DNA of 52,911 bases from Pelatocladus maniniholoensis HA4357-MV3. GTDB taxonomy: Bacteria > Cyanobacteriota > Cyanobacteriia > Cyanobacteriales > Nostocaceae. Every line of letters starts with the position of its first letter. Position 1 is the first letter of the stretch. The stretch spans positions 1 through 52,911 of the forward strand of contig JAHHHW010000103.1 in NCBI GenBank assembly GCA_019359115.1, read 5' to 3'. Positions 9,164 to 19,100 of this stretch are shown one piece after another. A program made the position numbers and the translations under genes. The notes below the pieces were generated by a model. It was given only the letters and a program-made list of their open reading frames with translations. It was not told the origin of the DNA and did no database searches.

Positions 9164-9553
9164 TTAGTCAAAAGGGATATGCAACCATTTTTGTAAGTGC
9201 GATCGCAAATTTTGGTTGAAATGCGAACGTTGATCGTATTTGTCTGTACGAATTGGCTTGCGTTGTTGATCTAACACCCAACCATAATCGCTACTTAAGC
9301 GCAGTTTATCTTGCCAATCTGAAATAGAGACAATCAGACTAGGCGCAGGAATGTTATCTGTGTCTTTGACTTTGAATACGTAATTAAATGTATTCTGTTT
9401 GCCAGGAGCAACAGTTGAGGGTTGTCCACATTCTGCCAAAAGTCGCGATCGCACTTGTTCTACCAAACCAGGTTTATCTATTTCTTCGAGTGTGCGAACT
9501 GCTAACGTCAGAGCAAAGTAAAACTCTTCAACGGAAATGAATTCTAATTGCAT
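9164..9553 (-). CDS. Hypothetical protein
   Basis: A 129-residue soluble protein I do not recognise. It has a mixed alpha/beta composition: an acidic helical N terminus (ISVEEFYFALTLAVRTLEEI), a central strand region (NYVFKVKDTDNIPAPSLI), and a basic C-terminal part. No signal peptide or membrane span is visible. No clear ribosome binding site precedes ATG 9553. The frame is flanked by long non-coding DNA on both sides and has the codon use of its neighbours (a GCGATCGC lies inside it), which supports a real gene. Confidence 0.65.
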   Translation of the reverse strand: MQLEFISVEEFYFALTLAVRTLEEIDKPGLVEQVRSRLLAECGQPSTVAPGKQNTFNYVFKVKDTDNIPAPSLIVSISDWQDKLRLSSDYGWVLDQQRKPIRTDKYDQRSHFNQNLRSHLQKWLHIPFD

Positions 9554-10375
9554 AAGGGTATTTTACTAGACACAGAATCTATATCTTCCTATAATTGCTT
9601 TCTAATTTTGCTACAGCGTCTATTCATTTTATTTTTGCCGAGAAGATTTAATACTCCACTTCGCTGCACGCCAACTTGAAAATAAAATCGGGGATCGGGG
9701 AAAAGATTTTTTATGGCTTTGACCTTTTATAAATGGTAGGTTTATTTCCGCGCCCGCTGTACTAGTAGTAGTGACCAATGATCAATGAATAACCATTGAT
9801 ATTTCAATGCTTCAGGATAGAGACTATCTATATCTTGAAGTGAAAATATATAAGTAGCTTAATATCTGCATAATATTTATAACGTAAATTTATTATTTGC
9901 TCAAGTTTCCTAATTCATATTTTTCTTCAGAGATAGGGAAGTGTCTCAAGATTTTTCTAAAACAGGTTAGTTTTATTACTAATTTCCAAATTCTTAAATG
10001 TATAAAAAATAGCTTGAATTTAAAAAATAAACTCTAAATACTTAAATTATTAGTATTTAGAATAAATGTTATTTGTATTTTCTATCAAATAAGTTCATAT
10101 ATTACATTTGTGTAACTCAATTTCAGAAACTTTCCTAAAAAAATTCTCTTTACTTATCGAAAGTATCAAATAAACATATCACCAATTAGATATAAAGAAA
10201 ACAAATGGAATTATGTAATTCAGCAGATGACTTCTAGTCACTGGTGTATAAAAATATTTGACATATTAAATTAAAATAAAAATTACTTAAACATTCGACA
10301 TAAATTAGTGATGTGAAAAGATAGACAAGACTAAAACTTGCTTAACATCTCTTTCAAATCAAAAACCAACAAACT
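9554..10375. other. Long AT-rich intergenic region
   Basis: No gene seen on either strand across 820 bases. There is an inverted pair, ATTTTATTTT near 9627 and AAAATAAAAT near 9680. A short hairpin, AAAATC..GATTTT, at about 9685-9713 could terminate leftward or rightward transcripts. From 9840 onward the DNA is very AT-rich and probably holds the promoter of the following glycosyltransferase; I cannot place its boxes with confidence. Confidence 0.4.
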
Positions 10376-11650
10376 ATGAACTCTAGAACTGAACAACGCA
10401 TTGCCTTGATTTCAGTCCATGGCGATCCAGCAATTGAAATAGGCAAAGAAGAAGCTGGAGGACAAAATATTTATGTGCGCCATGTAGGTGAAGCTCTAGC
10501 CCGGCTAGGATGGCAAGTAGATATATTTACCCGGAAAATCAGTCCAGAGCAAGATAATATTGTTCAACATCATCCTAATTGTCGAACAATACGTTTGGAA
10601 GCAGGTGCTGTTGAATTTGTCCCTAGAGACAATTTATTCGCATATTTGCCAGAATTTGTGGATAATTTCCTCGATTTCCAAAGAGAAAATAGTGTTAGTT
10701 ATCCATTAATTCACACAAACTATTGGCTTTCTTGCTGGGTGGGAATGCGGTTAAAGAAAATTCAAGGAAGCAAGCAGGTTCATACATACCACTCATTAGG
10801 AGCTGTTAAATATAACACTATCAAGACTGTTCCTTTAATTGCCAGTACACGGTTAGCAGTGGAAAAAGAAGTATTGGAAACAACAGAACGGATTGTGGCG
10901 ACAAGTCCACAAGAAAAAGAACATATGCGATCGCTCGTTTCCACAAAAGGTAACATTGATATTATTCCCTGCGGTACTGATATTGAGCGATTTGGTTGTA
11001 TTGATCGACAAGCAGCAAGAGTTAAGTTAGGTCTTAATCCCGAAGACAAAGTAGTTATGTATGTGGGGCGTTTTGACTACCGTAAAGGTATAGAAACCTT
11101 GGTGCGTGCTGTAGGACAATCTCGATTCCGTGGTGAGAAAAATCTTAAGCTGATGATTGGCGGTGGTAGTCGTCCGGGACACAGCGACGGTATGGAACGC
11201 GAACGAATTGAAGATATTGTTGCGGAATTGGGAATGAGCGACTTTACCATCTTTACAGGTCGTCTGAGTCAGGATATTCTACCTACTTATTATGCTGCGG
11301 CTGATGTTTGCGTTGTTCCCAGTCACTATGAACCATTTGGATTAGTAGCGATAGAAGCGATGGCCAGCTATACACCAGTAGTAGCAAGTGACGTTGGTGG
11401 ACTTCAATTTACTGTCGTGTCTGAAGAAACTGGTTTGCTAGCACCACCACAGAATGAAGAAGCTTTTGCTGTGGCGATTGATCGAATTCTTGCCAATCCC
11501 CTATGGCGAGATAAACTAGGTCAAGCAGCGAGAAAGAGAGTGGAAACCAAATTTAGTTGGAATGGTGTAGCGGCTCAACTGAGTCAACTATACACCCAGT
11601 TATTACAACCAAAAGTTCAAGAACAAGAACCAGTATTACTAAGTTCATAA
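10376..11650 (+). CDS. GT4 family glycosyltransferase (sucrose-phosphate-synthase/MshA-like)
   Basis: A retaining GT-B glycosyltransferase of 424 residues. The N-terminal acceptor domain has the donor-loop motif EEAGGQNIYVRHVGEAL (26-42). The C-terminal nucleotide-sugar domain has GRFDYRKG (231-238, with Arg 232 and Lys 237) and the E-x7-E motif HYEPFGLVAIEA (Glu 319 and Glu 327). The opening SVHGDPAIEIGK resembles MshA and short cyanobacterial sucrose-phosphate synthases; the donor and acceptor cannot be read from the sequence. A diverged paralogue lies at 40932-42374. The start ATG has no obvious Shine-Dalgarno. The stop is immediately followed by an orphan PEP-CTERM tail. Confidence 0.85.
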   Translation: MNSRTEQRIALISVHGDPAIEIGKEEAGGQNIYVRHVGEALARLGWQVDIFTRKISPEQDNIVQHHPNCRTIRLEAGAVEFVPRDNLFAYLPEFVDNFLDFQRENSVSYPLIHTNYWLSCWVGMRLKKIQGSKQVHTYHSLGAVKYNTIKTVPLIASTRLAVEKEVLETTERIVATSPQEKEHMRSLVSTKGNIDIIPCGTDIERFGCIDRQAARVKLGLNPEDKVVMYVGRFDYRKGIETLVRAVGQSRFRGEKNLKLMIGGGSRPGHSDGMERERIEDIVAELGMSDFTIFTGRLSQDILPTYYAAADVCVVPSHYEPFGLVAIEAMASYTPVVASDVGGLQFTVVSEETGLLAPPQNEEAFAVAIDRILANPLWRDKLGQAARKRVETKFSWNGVAAQLSQLYTQLLQPKVQEQEPVLLSS

Positions 11651-11769
11651 CCATTGGCACTTCTCCACAGAGCGTACCAGAACCTGCCACAGTTGGTGCG
11701 ATTTTCTTAGCTGGAATTGCAGGTGTAGGTGCAGTAAAAGAAAAAAACAGGCTCAAGAAGAAACTCTAA
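11650..11769 (+). pseudogene. Orphan PEP-CTERM sorting tail (3' gene remnant)
   Basis: In the frame offset from the glycosyltransferase, the DNA just after its stop reads TSPQSVPEPATVGAIFLAGI followed by AGVGAVKEKNRLKKKL and a stop. This is the full layout of a PEP-CTERM signal: VPEP motif, hydrophobic span of about 14 residues, and basic end. No body of a secreted protein precedes it, because upstream the same frame runs through the glycosyltransferase. It is best read as the surviving 3' end of a PEP-CTERM protein gene whose 5' part was lost, perhaps when the glycosyltransferase was inserted. Confidence 0.6.
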
Positions 11770-11919
11770 GAGCCTTCTGATATTGAATTGACATTTCTCT
11801 CAAAGTCAATTGCCGCTACCATAAAAGATGCATACCGATAGAGATACATTTATTCAGTGTGCATCTCTTGTTTTCAAGAGCTATGTCAACCATTAAAGTT
11901 AATTGAGCGAAAAATTGTT

Positions 11920-13641
11920 GTGCAAACATTCGACTTTACCACTCTCAGCGCTGTTTGTAGCGACATCCGCGCTCACTGGTTACCATCGCGCTTGGAACAA
12001 GTTTATCAACGCGATCGCTATACTATTTGTGTTGCGCTACGTACCCTAAAACAGCGCAGTTGGCTAGAAATTTCTTGGCACCCCCAAGCTGCGCGTCTGC
12101 ACATTGGTGATCCACCACCGCGATCGCCAGACACATTTACCTTTAGTCAGCAATTAGTTCATCAGTTGGGTAATTTGGCTTTAGTAGCAGTTGAGGCGAT
12201 CGCACCTTGGGAACGGGTCGTTGATTTACAATTTGCTCGTCGTCCGGGAGAACAGCCTCTGTATCATCTGTATATAGAAGTTATGGGTAAATATAGTAAT
12301 GTTATTCTGACTGATGCAAATAATATTATTATTACTGCCGCTCATCAGGTCAACCAACAAAAATCGAGTGTTCGTCCCATCCTCACCGGACAAGCTTATG
12401 AAACCCCACCCAGCCTGACTAATGCTATACCCAGTTTGAGCGAATCCCAACAACGCTGGCAAGAACGAGTAAGTTTAATTCCAACAGCGATCAAGCGACA
12501 ATTGTTGAAAAACTATCGTGGTGTTTCTCCAGCATTATTACAGTCAATGCTGTTGGCTGCGAATATAGATCCAGAAACAAATACTGATACCCTGACACCT
12601 CAAGATTGGCAAAATTTGTTTGCACTTTGGCAAGAATGGTTACAAGCTTTAGTAGACGAGAAATTTCAACCAGCTTGGACAACAGAAGGATACACTATAA
12701 TTGGTTGGGGTGGAATTGAACCAGCAACAGATATTCAAGAATTACTCAACCGCTACTACACAGATCAACTTAATCAACAAACTTTCTCTCAACTACGTCA
12801 TCAACTGACTCAAAAAGTCAGTAATCTTCTAGAGAAATTGCGGCTAAAAGCACAAACTTTTCAGCAACGCTTACAGCAATCGGATCGAGCCGATGAGTAT
12901 CGCACCAAAGCTGATTTGTTGATGGCGTACCTGCAAAACTGGGAACCAGGAATGAAGGAAATCACCCTTCCTGATTTTGAAACTGGTGAGTCATTACAAA
13001 TTGGACTCGAACCAGATAAAAATGCTGTACAAAACGCTCAAAATTTCTATAAACAACACCAAAAACTCAAACGCGCTCGTACTGCTGTCGAACCACTACT
13101 AGCAGAAGTCAACGCCGAAATTGAGTATTTAGAACAAGTCGAAGCTGCGATCGCTCAAATAGAGAATTACACAACAGCAGCAGATTTGCAAGCCCTCGAA
13201 GAAATTCGTGAAGAATTAATTCAACAGCAGTATTTAGAAGAGCAAGAATACCGCAGTCGTAGTACTAGCGAAACCCCTGATAACTTTTATCATTACCGCA
13301 CCCCTAACGGTTTTGAAGTCTTAATAGGTCGTAATAATCGACAAAATGACCAATTAAGCTTCCGTATCGCTGGCGATTATGACTTGTGGTTCCATACTCA
13401 AGAAATTCCAGGTAGCCATGTACTATTACGGCTAGAACCTGGTGCTGTTCCAGACGAAGCAGATTTACAATTCACTGCTAATCTAAGCGCTTATTACAGT
13501 CGCGCTCGTCAAAGCGACCAAGTACCAGTAGTTTACACTCAACCAAAGCACGTCTATAAACCCAAGGGAGCTAAACCGGGAATTGCTATTTACAAGCAAG
13601 AACGTATTATTTGGGGACAACCGCAGTTAGTAAATAGTTAG
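11920..13641 (+). CDS. rqcH: NFACT family protein (RqcH/Rqc2-like)
   Basis: RqcH binds stalled 50S subunits carrying peptidyl-tRNA and directs C-terminal alanine tailing in ribosome quality control. I choose GTG 11920 (573 residues), because homologues as I know them begin near QTFDFTTLSAVC and the 21 codons upstream look unrelated. The NFACT-N domain covers the first half (YIEVMGKYSNVILTD). It is followed by long coiled coils (about 265-430, with LRLKAQTFQQRL and AEVNAEIEYLEQVEAAIAQIE). The C-terminal NFACT-R domain shows FHTQEIPGSHVLLR and KPKGAKPGIAIY. Cyanobacterial copies are often annotated as fibronectin-binding proteins. The gene symbol is by family, not proven orthology. Confidence 0.88.
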   Translation: MQTFDFTTLSAVCSDIRAHWLPSRLEQVYQRDRYTICVALRTLKQRSWLEISWHPQAARLHIGDPPPRSPDTFTFSQQLVHQLGNLALVAVEAIAPWERVVDLQFARRPGEQPLYHLYIEVMGKYSNVILTDANNIIITAAHQVNQQKSSVRPILTGQAYETPPSLTNAIPSLSESQQRWQERVSLIPTAIKRQLLKNYRGVSPALLQSMLLAANIDPETNTDTLTPQDWQNLFALWQEWLQALVDEKFQPAWTTEGYTIIGWGGIEPATDIQELLNRYYTDQLNQQTFSQLRHQLTQKVSNLLEKLRLKAQTFQQRLQQSDRADEYRTKADLLMAYLQNWEPGMKEITLPDFETGESLQIGLEPDKNAVQNAQNFYKQHQKLKRARTAVEPLLAEVNAEIEYLEQVEAAIAQIENYTTAADLQALEEIREELIQQQYLEEQEYRSRSTSETPDNFYHYRTPNGFEVLIGRNNRQNDQLSFRIAGDYDLWFHTQEIPGSHVLLRLEPGAVPDEADLQFTANLSAYYSRARQSDQVPVVYTQPKHVYKPKGAKPGIAIYKQERIIWGQPQLVNS

Positions 13642-13733
13642 TGGAGCATCCCAAAAATTAATTTGAGTCGTCTTTAGACGACTTGCGCTATGAGCTAAGG
13701 GTTTAAACCCTTAGCAGGAGATTGGGTTGGTGT
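13642..13733 (+). repeat. Two-hairpin dispersed repeat, copy A
   Basis: A first palindrome, AGTCGTCTTTAGACGACT, is followed by the linker TGCGCTATGAGC and a second palindrome, TAAGGGTTTAAACCCTTA. Flanking GGAGCATCCC/AGATTGG sequences are shared with other copies. The same layout recurs at about 24702, 31320 and 38836 (inverted), and as a second subfamily at 21819 and 29638-29869. Confidence 0.65.
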
Positions 13734-13840
13734 AATATCTCAGTTAAATTATTCTTAAAGATAGAAGTCAAATTTCTTGGTCGATTTCTTTTTTTGATAA
13801 AAATTAACTCAAAATCTGTGTTGGCTGCTACAATCTTGTT

Positions 13841-13957
13841 AAGAAAGATTGCTCGTTGCGTTCTGGAAACGCAATGTTTGGATTTCACTCTATATGAGAA
13901 GAGAACATAAAGGATAGCCTTGTTTATAGATCAGCCTGTTACGGCTGGTCTTTTTTT
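13841..13957 (+). ncRNA. Candidate small RNA of about 117 nt
   Basis: A TACAAT -10-like box (13829-13834) precedes a structured stretch. It contains a perfect hairpin, TTGCGTT-CTGGA-AACGCAA (13856-13874), and ends in an intrinsic terminator, GATCAGCC..GGCTGGTC plus seven T (13929-13957). No adjacent gene ends here; overlapping 60-codon frames on both strands have no ribosome binding site. The loop with GGAAAC is faintly like the Yfr2 family, but I cannot confirm membership. Confidence 0.35.
13929..13957 (+). terminator. Intrinsic terminator
   Basis: An 8-bp stem (one G-T pair) with loop TGTTAC, followed by TTTTTTT. It lies about 290 bases beyond the NFACT gene stop, so it more likely ends an independent transcript. 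Confidence 0.65.
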
Positions 13958-14244
13958 ATATGTGACTATTACGCTTGACAAGCGTTATCAAGCGCGATCG
14001 CTTCTTCTTTTCTGGGTAGAAATTTAGGTTTTCCATAACAATAGCTCAAAAATCATCGCGCTTTGATATTGACAAATTCTCCCTTCTTATCTAAAAAAAC
14101 AGCCCTGGGGGTATTAGAGGGGATCTAGAAGTACTTAAAATCACAGCCAACCACTTTCAAACAACCTCTTATATCAAAAAATAATATTTACCCCTTTTCA
14201 AACACGATTTTTTTCTTATTTTAGGGTTGATGCTTTTATGAAAT

Positions 14245-14271
14245 TTAGCACTCAATGCATCAAACTGCTAA
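14245..14271. promoter_or_regulatory. CIRCE-like HrcA operator 1
   Basis: TTAGCACTC-N9-AACTGCTAA matches the CIRCE consensus TTAGCACTC-N9-GAGTGCTAA in the whole left arm and in 7 of 9 right-arm positions, with the exact 9-base spacer. HrcA is the heat-shock repressor that binds CIRCE, classically upstream of groESL. Confidence 0.6.
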
Positions 14272-14289
14272 TTTTTTGATGGATAAACT

Positions 14290-14316
14290 TTAGCACTAAA
14301 AACAATAAAGTGCTAA
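14290..14316. promoter_or_regulatory. CIRCE-like HrcA operator 2
   Basis: TTAGCACTA-N9-AAGTGCTAA is a symmetrical 9-9-9 element matching the CIRCE consensus at 16 of 18 arm positions. Its centre is 45 bases from that of operator 1. Both lie 130-200 bases upstream of the gene at 14449. Confidence 0.65.
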
Positions 14317-14448
14317 TTTATCTAGTTTTCAATATATACGATATTACGACATTATTACGATATAAAATACTAAAATACTGAACTTAAATATTTTTCAACA
14401 AATTTCAAGATAAACATAATTTAAAAACTTTCGTATGAGGGAACAGCA

Positions 14449-14799
14449 ATGAAATACACTTTTGATATTGTTGGAGTATCCCAAGTTTTACAGTTTTTTC
14501 ATCACCAACAAGAAACTTTGCACATATCACAACATCAAGGTGTGGAATATATAGCAACGCATATATGTACGTTAGATGCATTTCTAGAATCTGTGGAACC
14601 AGTACCATCCAAATGGAATTGGGATAAGGATGAGGTTGTGAGTACAGTCATAGATTTTTGGGTGCAGAATTCTGATAGTATTCGTTATTGGAAAGCACGT
14701 TTAATTGATGCTGGCACTGATAATTTACTAATAGCAAGAGTTGCAGATATCAAAGCCTTAAAAGTAGAATTGGAATCTTTGCTAGGTAGAAATTTGTAG
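14449..14799 (+). CDS. Hypothetical protein under a CIRCE-like promoter region
   Basis: A 116-residue protein with no recognised domain. ATG 14449 has a good ribosome binding site (GAGGGA, 8 bases upstream). The sequence is soluble and mildly acidic, with several aromatic and histidine residues early (LQFFHHQQETLHISQHQGVE) and a helical C terminus (DIKALKVELESLL). No signal peptide or membrane span is seen. Two CIRCE-type palindromes upstream suggest heat-shock control through HrcA, which would be unusual for a gene other than a chaperone. It is followed by a long non-coding stretch and appears monocistronic. Confidence 0.7.
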   Translation: MKYTFDIVGVSQVLQFFHHQQETLHISQHQGVEYIATHICTLDAFLESVEPVPSKWNWDKDEVVSTVIDFWVQNSDSIRYWKARLIDAGTDNLLIARVADIKALKVELESLLGRNL

Positions 14800-15538
14800 C
14801 TATAGCATTCCTAAATCATTAGTGAACGACAAGATCCCCGATTTTTTCAAAGAGTAGGGGATCTGGCTGCGTAAGTTGGCGATCCGTTAGGGTAGACAGG
14901 TTTCCCAACATTGTTTTCTTGTTCCCTGTTCCCTGTTCAACTCTAATGTTACATATCTTTAGGCTTGAATTGTAGATGTGATTGTTGAGCAATAGTAGTA
15001 AAATAAGTACATTTGCCGCATCTACCTTGGTACATTCTCAAGCCACGCGCAGTGTACCAAACTCCTATTTATTATTCTGTGTCAAATGTTTATCTCTGTC
15101 TTTCCACTTAAGAAGATAGAAATATTTTGATGCCGATAGTACTGATGCAACAGTAAGCTATAGGATGCTATTTACGTAATTATAGTCAGTGATATTTACC
15201 AGGTTTTTGTGAAAATTCTGTAAAATAGTTTGCTTTTTGATGAAAAATTTCTTAGCGTTTGATAAAGATACTGTAAAACTTATAGACCGACAAAACACTC
15301 AGACTGGAAATCGATTAGCCTGTATTGAAGAGTACAATGACCAAAGTCATGTAACAAGTTTATTCTAAATTTTCATTAAAAAATAAAGGTTCTGACAAAT
15401 GAAATCATATATGGCAATGTTGAAACTTATACAAAATACAAGTTTTCTTTCTTGAGAAATAAAGTTTTTAAAAGAACAATTAGAACTCAGTAAAAATTTT
15501 GTAAAAAGAATATGAATTAATTCACTTGCCTAAAGTTG
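14800..15538. other. Intergenic and promoter region before the export operon
   Basis: No gene seen. It contains an inverted repeat, AGATCCCC (14832-14839) against GGGGATCT (14857-14864), a likely terminator or dispersed repeat. A TTCCCTGTTCCCTGTTC-type tandem heptamer lies near 14923. TTGGTACA (15027-15034) is repeated inverted at 15053-15060 as TGTACCAA, a possible operator. The last 250 bases are AT-rich and probably carry the promoter of the HTH-exporter operon. Confidence 0.4.
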
Positions 15539-16162
15539 ATGCCAACTGGTGATAAAATTATGCAGAACAATTCTATTAACAAGAATGCCCTAGAAAGCTA
15601 TGACAGCAAAGAGAGTAAGTTTTTAACGCCCTTTCAGCGAAAACTTTTACTAAAACATTTGCAAACTGATTTGCAACCAGAATACAGACGCAGGCTAGAA
15701 ATCATGTTACTAGCAGACATGGGTAAAAGCCAGGCTGAAATCTGTCGCATTTTAGGTTGCTCTCAAGAGATGGCACGGTATTGGATTGCGATGGTACAAG
15801 CAGGACTAGCGCACCAATGGAATGAGCGACCGAAAGGCAGACCAAAAACTGTTAACAAGCAATATCTTGAAAGATTGCAAGAACTGGTAACACATAGCCC
15901 ACGTGAGTATGGCTATGCTTTTACCAATTGGACAGCCCAATGGTTAAGCAAACACCTAGCTTTTGAACTAGGAATTGAAATTAGCGATCGCCACATTAAC
16001 CGACTACTCAAACAAAAAGGGCTGTCTACCAAACATAAATATCAAGAAGGAAAACAAGAAACTGAACAGTTCAAAAACGTTGGAATTCAGATTGTTGATT
16101 TGCAGTCTAACAGCGAGTTGAACGTTGATTGTTCATTTAACTTAATGAAAATTAGCAACTAA
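15539..16162 (+). CDS. HTH protein derived from an IS630-type transposase N terminus
   Basis: About 207 residues. Starts are possible at ATG 15539 or at ATG 15560, where GGTGAT gives a weak ribosome binding site. The core resembles the DNA-binding half of IS630/Tc1-like transposases: a first HTH (RRRLEIMLLADMGKSQAEIC, then RILGCSQEMARYWI), a GRPKT linker, and a second winged-helix part (YGYAFTNWTAQWLSKHLAFE, then ISDRHINRLLKQKGLS). The catalytic DDE domain is absent. The frame ends in an unrelated polar tail rather than in a truncation, and it is followed 21 bases later by the exporter gene. This suggests a domesticated regulator of the downstream operon; that role is inference. Confidence 0.75.
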   Translation: MPTGDKIMQNNSINKNALESYDSKESKFLTPFQRKLLLKHLQTDLQPEYRRRLEIMLLADMGKSQAEICRILGCSQEMARYWIAMVQAGLAHQWNERPKGRPKTVNKQYLERLQELVTHSPREYGYAFTNWTAQWLSKHLAFELGIEISDRHINRLLKQKGLSTKHKYQEGKQETEQFKNVGIQIVDLQSNSELNVDCSFNLMKISN

Positions 16163-16183
16163 ATATATTTGTGAGGTACGGAA

Positions 16184-19100
16184 ATGCCATCAGTATTTGA
16201 CCAGCAACAGCTAGGTCAAACACTCACCCGTGTTTTGGGTGAAAAGCTTGCTAATCAAGAAATGCAAAGCTGCATGAAGGCGGTAGAAATATTAAAGCCG
16301 CCAGTAGCAAAGCTTTTTTGGCAAGCGACGACAGGAAAATCAGGAATTTATCTAGTTTTAACGGGTAAAGTGCGGCTATTAGATCGCTCAAACAACTTAA
16401 TTACCACCCTCAATCCTGGGGGAGCATTTGGTGAAACGAGTTTGTTTGTCAAAGAACAATGGCTTCCCTATGCTGCTAGAGCTTCTTCTAACTTGCAACT
16501 TGCTTATTTGCCAAACGAAGTTTTGCAAGTTTTGATGAGTAAGCATCCTCGGATTGGCGATCGCCTCAGAAAACAAGCAGAAATTTGGGATTTAATGCTC
16601 ACTTTGCTGCATCAATATCAAGAAAAAAGCAGTACCTCTGGTGAAGGTATACTCCAAGCCTTATCTGTATTTGAGCGACATGATTTAGAGTTGGGCAGTG
16701 TTAATGCCAAACTCCGCCAAGATAGTAAACTATGGCTAGTACATCAAGGAGAATTACAGCATCCTGATGGTCGTTATTTAACTGCTGGAAATATCTATGA
16801 AATATCCCGCGCAGACGATTTACAGGTTACACAACCAACAACAATTGCATACACTCTCAGTCATGCAAACTGGGAAATAGCCCTGCAACACTGGTCTGAC
16901 TTAGGCCAATTAATTGACTCAAAGGTTGCTTCTGTCACCACACAAAAACCTATTGAGAACAGAAAAGTCATTCCTTTTCCCTCAACAGAATCGTCAACAG
17001 CACCAAAACCAAAAAAACGCCAATCTTATTTTCCCAGTCCCCAAGTAAAATTTGGGCAACTTTGGGGACACATCACTCGGCGCTATCCTTTCTATGCTCA
17101 ACAAAGCGCCTCAGACTGTGGTGCAGCTTGCTTAGTAATGATTGGTCGTTATTGGGGCAAGCAGTTTAGTATTAGTTTGTTGCGAGATTTAGCCAATACT
17201 AACCGTAGTGGTGCTTCCATCAAAGGTTTAGTCGCCGCAGCAGAAAGCATCGGCTTTTCTACCCGGCCTGTCAAAGCTAGTCTTGATCAATTAGCACAAC
17301 AATCATTACCTGCAATTGCCCATTGGGAAGGCAAGCATTATATAGTCGTCTATGAAGTTAACAAAAAGCAAGTGATTGTCTGCGATCCTGCAATTGGACA
17401 ACGCAGTCTCACCCACGAAGAATTCCAAGCTCATTGGACTGGTTATGCGTTGTTGCTGCAACCAACAGTTGGGTTAAAAGAAACCCCAGAAGCCACTCAA
17501 CCATTTTGGCGATTTTTTGATTTAGTCAAACCTCATACAGTTGTATTGGTAGAGGTGTTTGTTGCTTCGATCTTGATTCAATTATTTGGGTTAGTAACAC
17601 CACTATTTACTCAACTACTTTTGGATCGAGTTGTTGTCCAAGGTAGCACCCTGACCTTAAACGCTGTCGGTTTGGGGTTAATCATTTTTGGTTTATTTCG
17701 TGTCGCCATCAGCGCCCTACGACAATATTTATTAGATCACACAGCTAACCGGATAGGCGTCGCCTTGATGGTGGGTTTTCTGAAACACACTTTTCGTTTA
17801 CCTTTAGCATTTTTTGAATCTCGATACGTTGGTGATATTGTTTCTCGCGTCCAAGAAAACCAAAAAATTCAGCGCTTTTTAACAGGAGAAGCACTGACAA
17901 TTGTTCTGGATTTATTAACAGTATTTATCTACATCGGATTAATGTTTTGGTACAGTTGGCAACTAGGATTACTGGTGCTATTGGTTGTGCCACCATTTGT
18001 TTTAGTGGCGCTGATTGCCACACCTTTTTTACGCTTAATATCCAGAGAAATTTTTAAGAGTGTAGCAAAAGAAAGTAGCTACCTGATCGAATCACTGACC
18101 GGGATTCGGACAATCCGTTCAATGGCAATTGAGCAGACAGTACGTTGGCGTTGGGAAGAGCTGCTCAATCAATCGGTGAAAAAGAATTTCTCTGGTCAAG
18201 TGATTGGTGTACGGTTGCAACTTGTAAGTAGTAGCATTGAAACTTTAGCAACCACGATTTTACTTTGGTTTGGCGCATGGCAGGTAATCCAAAATCAACT
18301 AACTATCGGGCAATTAGTTGCTTTTAACATGTTGTTGAGTCAGGTAATTCAGCCTTTTCGACGATTAATTGTCTTGTGGAATCAACTACAAGAAGTAGTG
18401 ATTTCTACAGAACGGATTAACGATATTTTGGAAGCCGAACCAGAAGAAGATTTAAACACCTCAGCCAAGCAAATGCTTCCCCAGATGATTGGTAGTGTTC
18501 GCTTTGTGGGAGTAACTTTCCGTTATCATCCCGAAAGTGAATATAATATCCTGGAAAATCTCAGTTTTGAAATTAAACCAGAACAAACAGTAGCCCTTGT
18601 TGGACGTAGCGGTTCCGGGAAAACTACCCTCTCAAAACTCATATTAGGTTTATACCCAGCGACAGATGGCAAAATCTTGATCGATGGTCAAGATATCACA
18701 GCTCTTTCTTTACGATCGCTCCGACAACAAATAGGAGTAGTTGATCAAGATACCTTTTTGTTTGGTGGAACTATTCGTGAAAATCTGAGCATTGCTCACC
18801 CCCAAGCCACTCTAGAAGATATTATCCAAGCCGCAACCATTGCTGGTGCAGATGAATTTATTCGCCGACTACCAATGGGTTACGAAACTCAAATTGGTGA
18901 AGGAGGTGGTTTGCTCTCTGGTGGACAACGCCAAAGACTGGCGATCGCCAGAGCTTTGGTTGGTAATCCCCGCTTATTAATTTTTGACGAAGCCACAAGT
19001 CATCTGGATTCAGAATCAGAGCGGATCATTCAAAACAATCTCAAAACGATTCTGGCTGGGCGCACAAGTATTATTATTGCTCATCGCCTCTCAACGATTC

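Noticed and set aside
13703-13910. Overlapping 61-62 codon frames on both strands
   Set aside because: They cover the proposed small RNA and a dispersed repeat and have no ribosome binding site.
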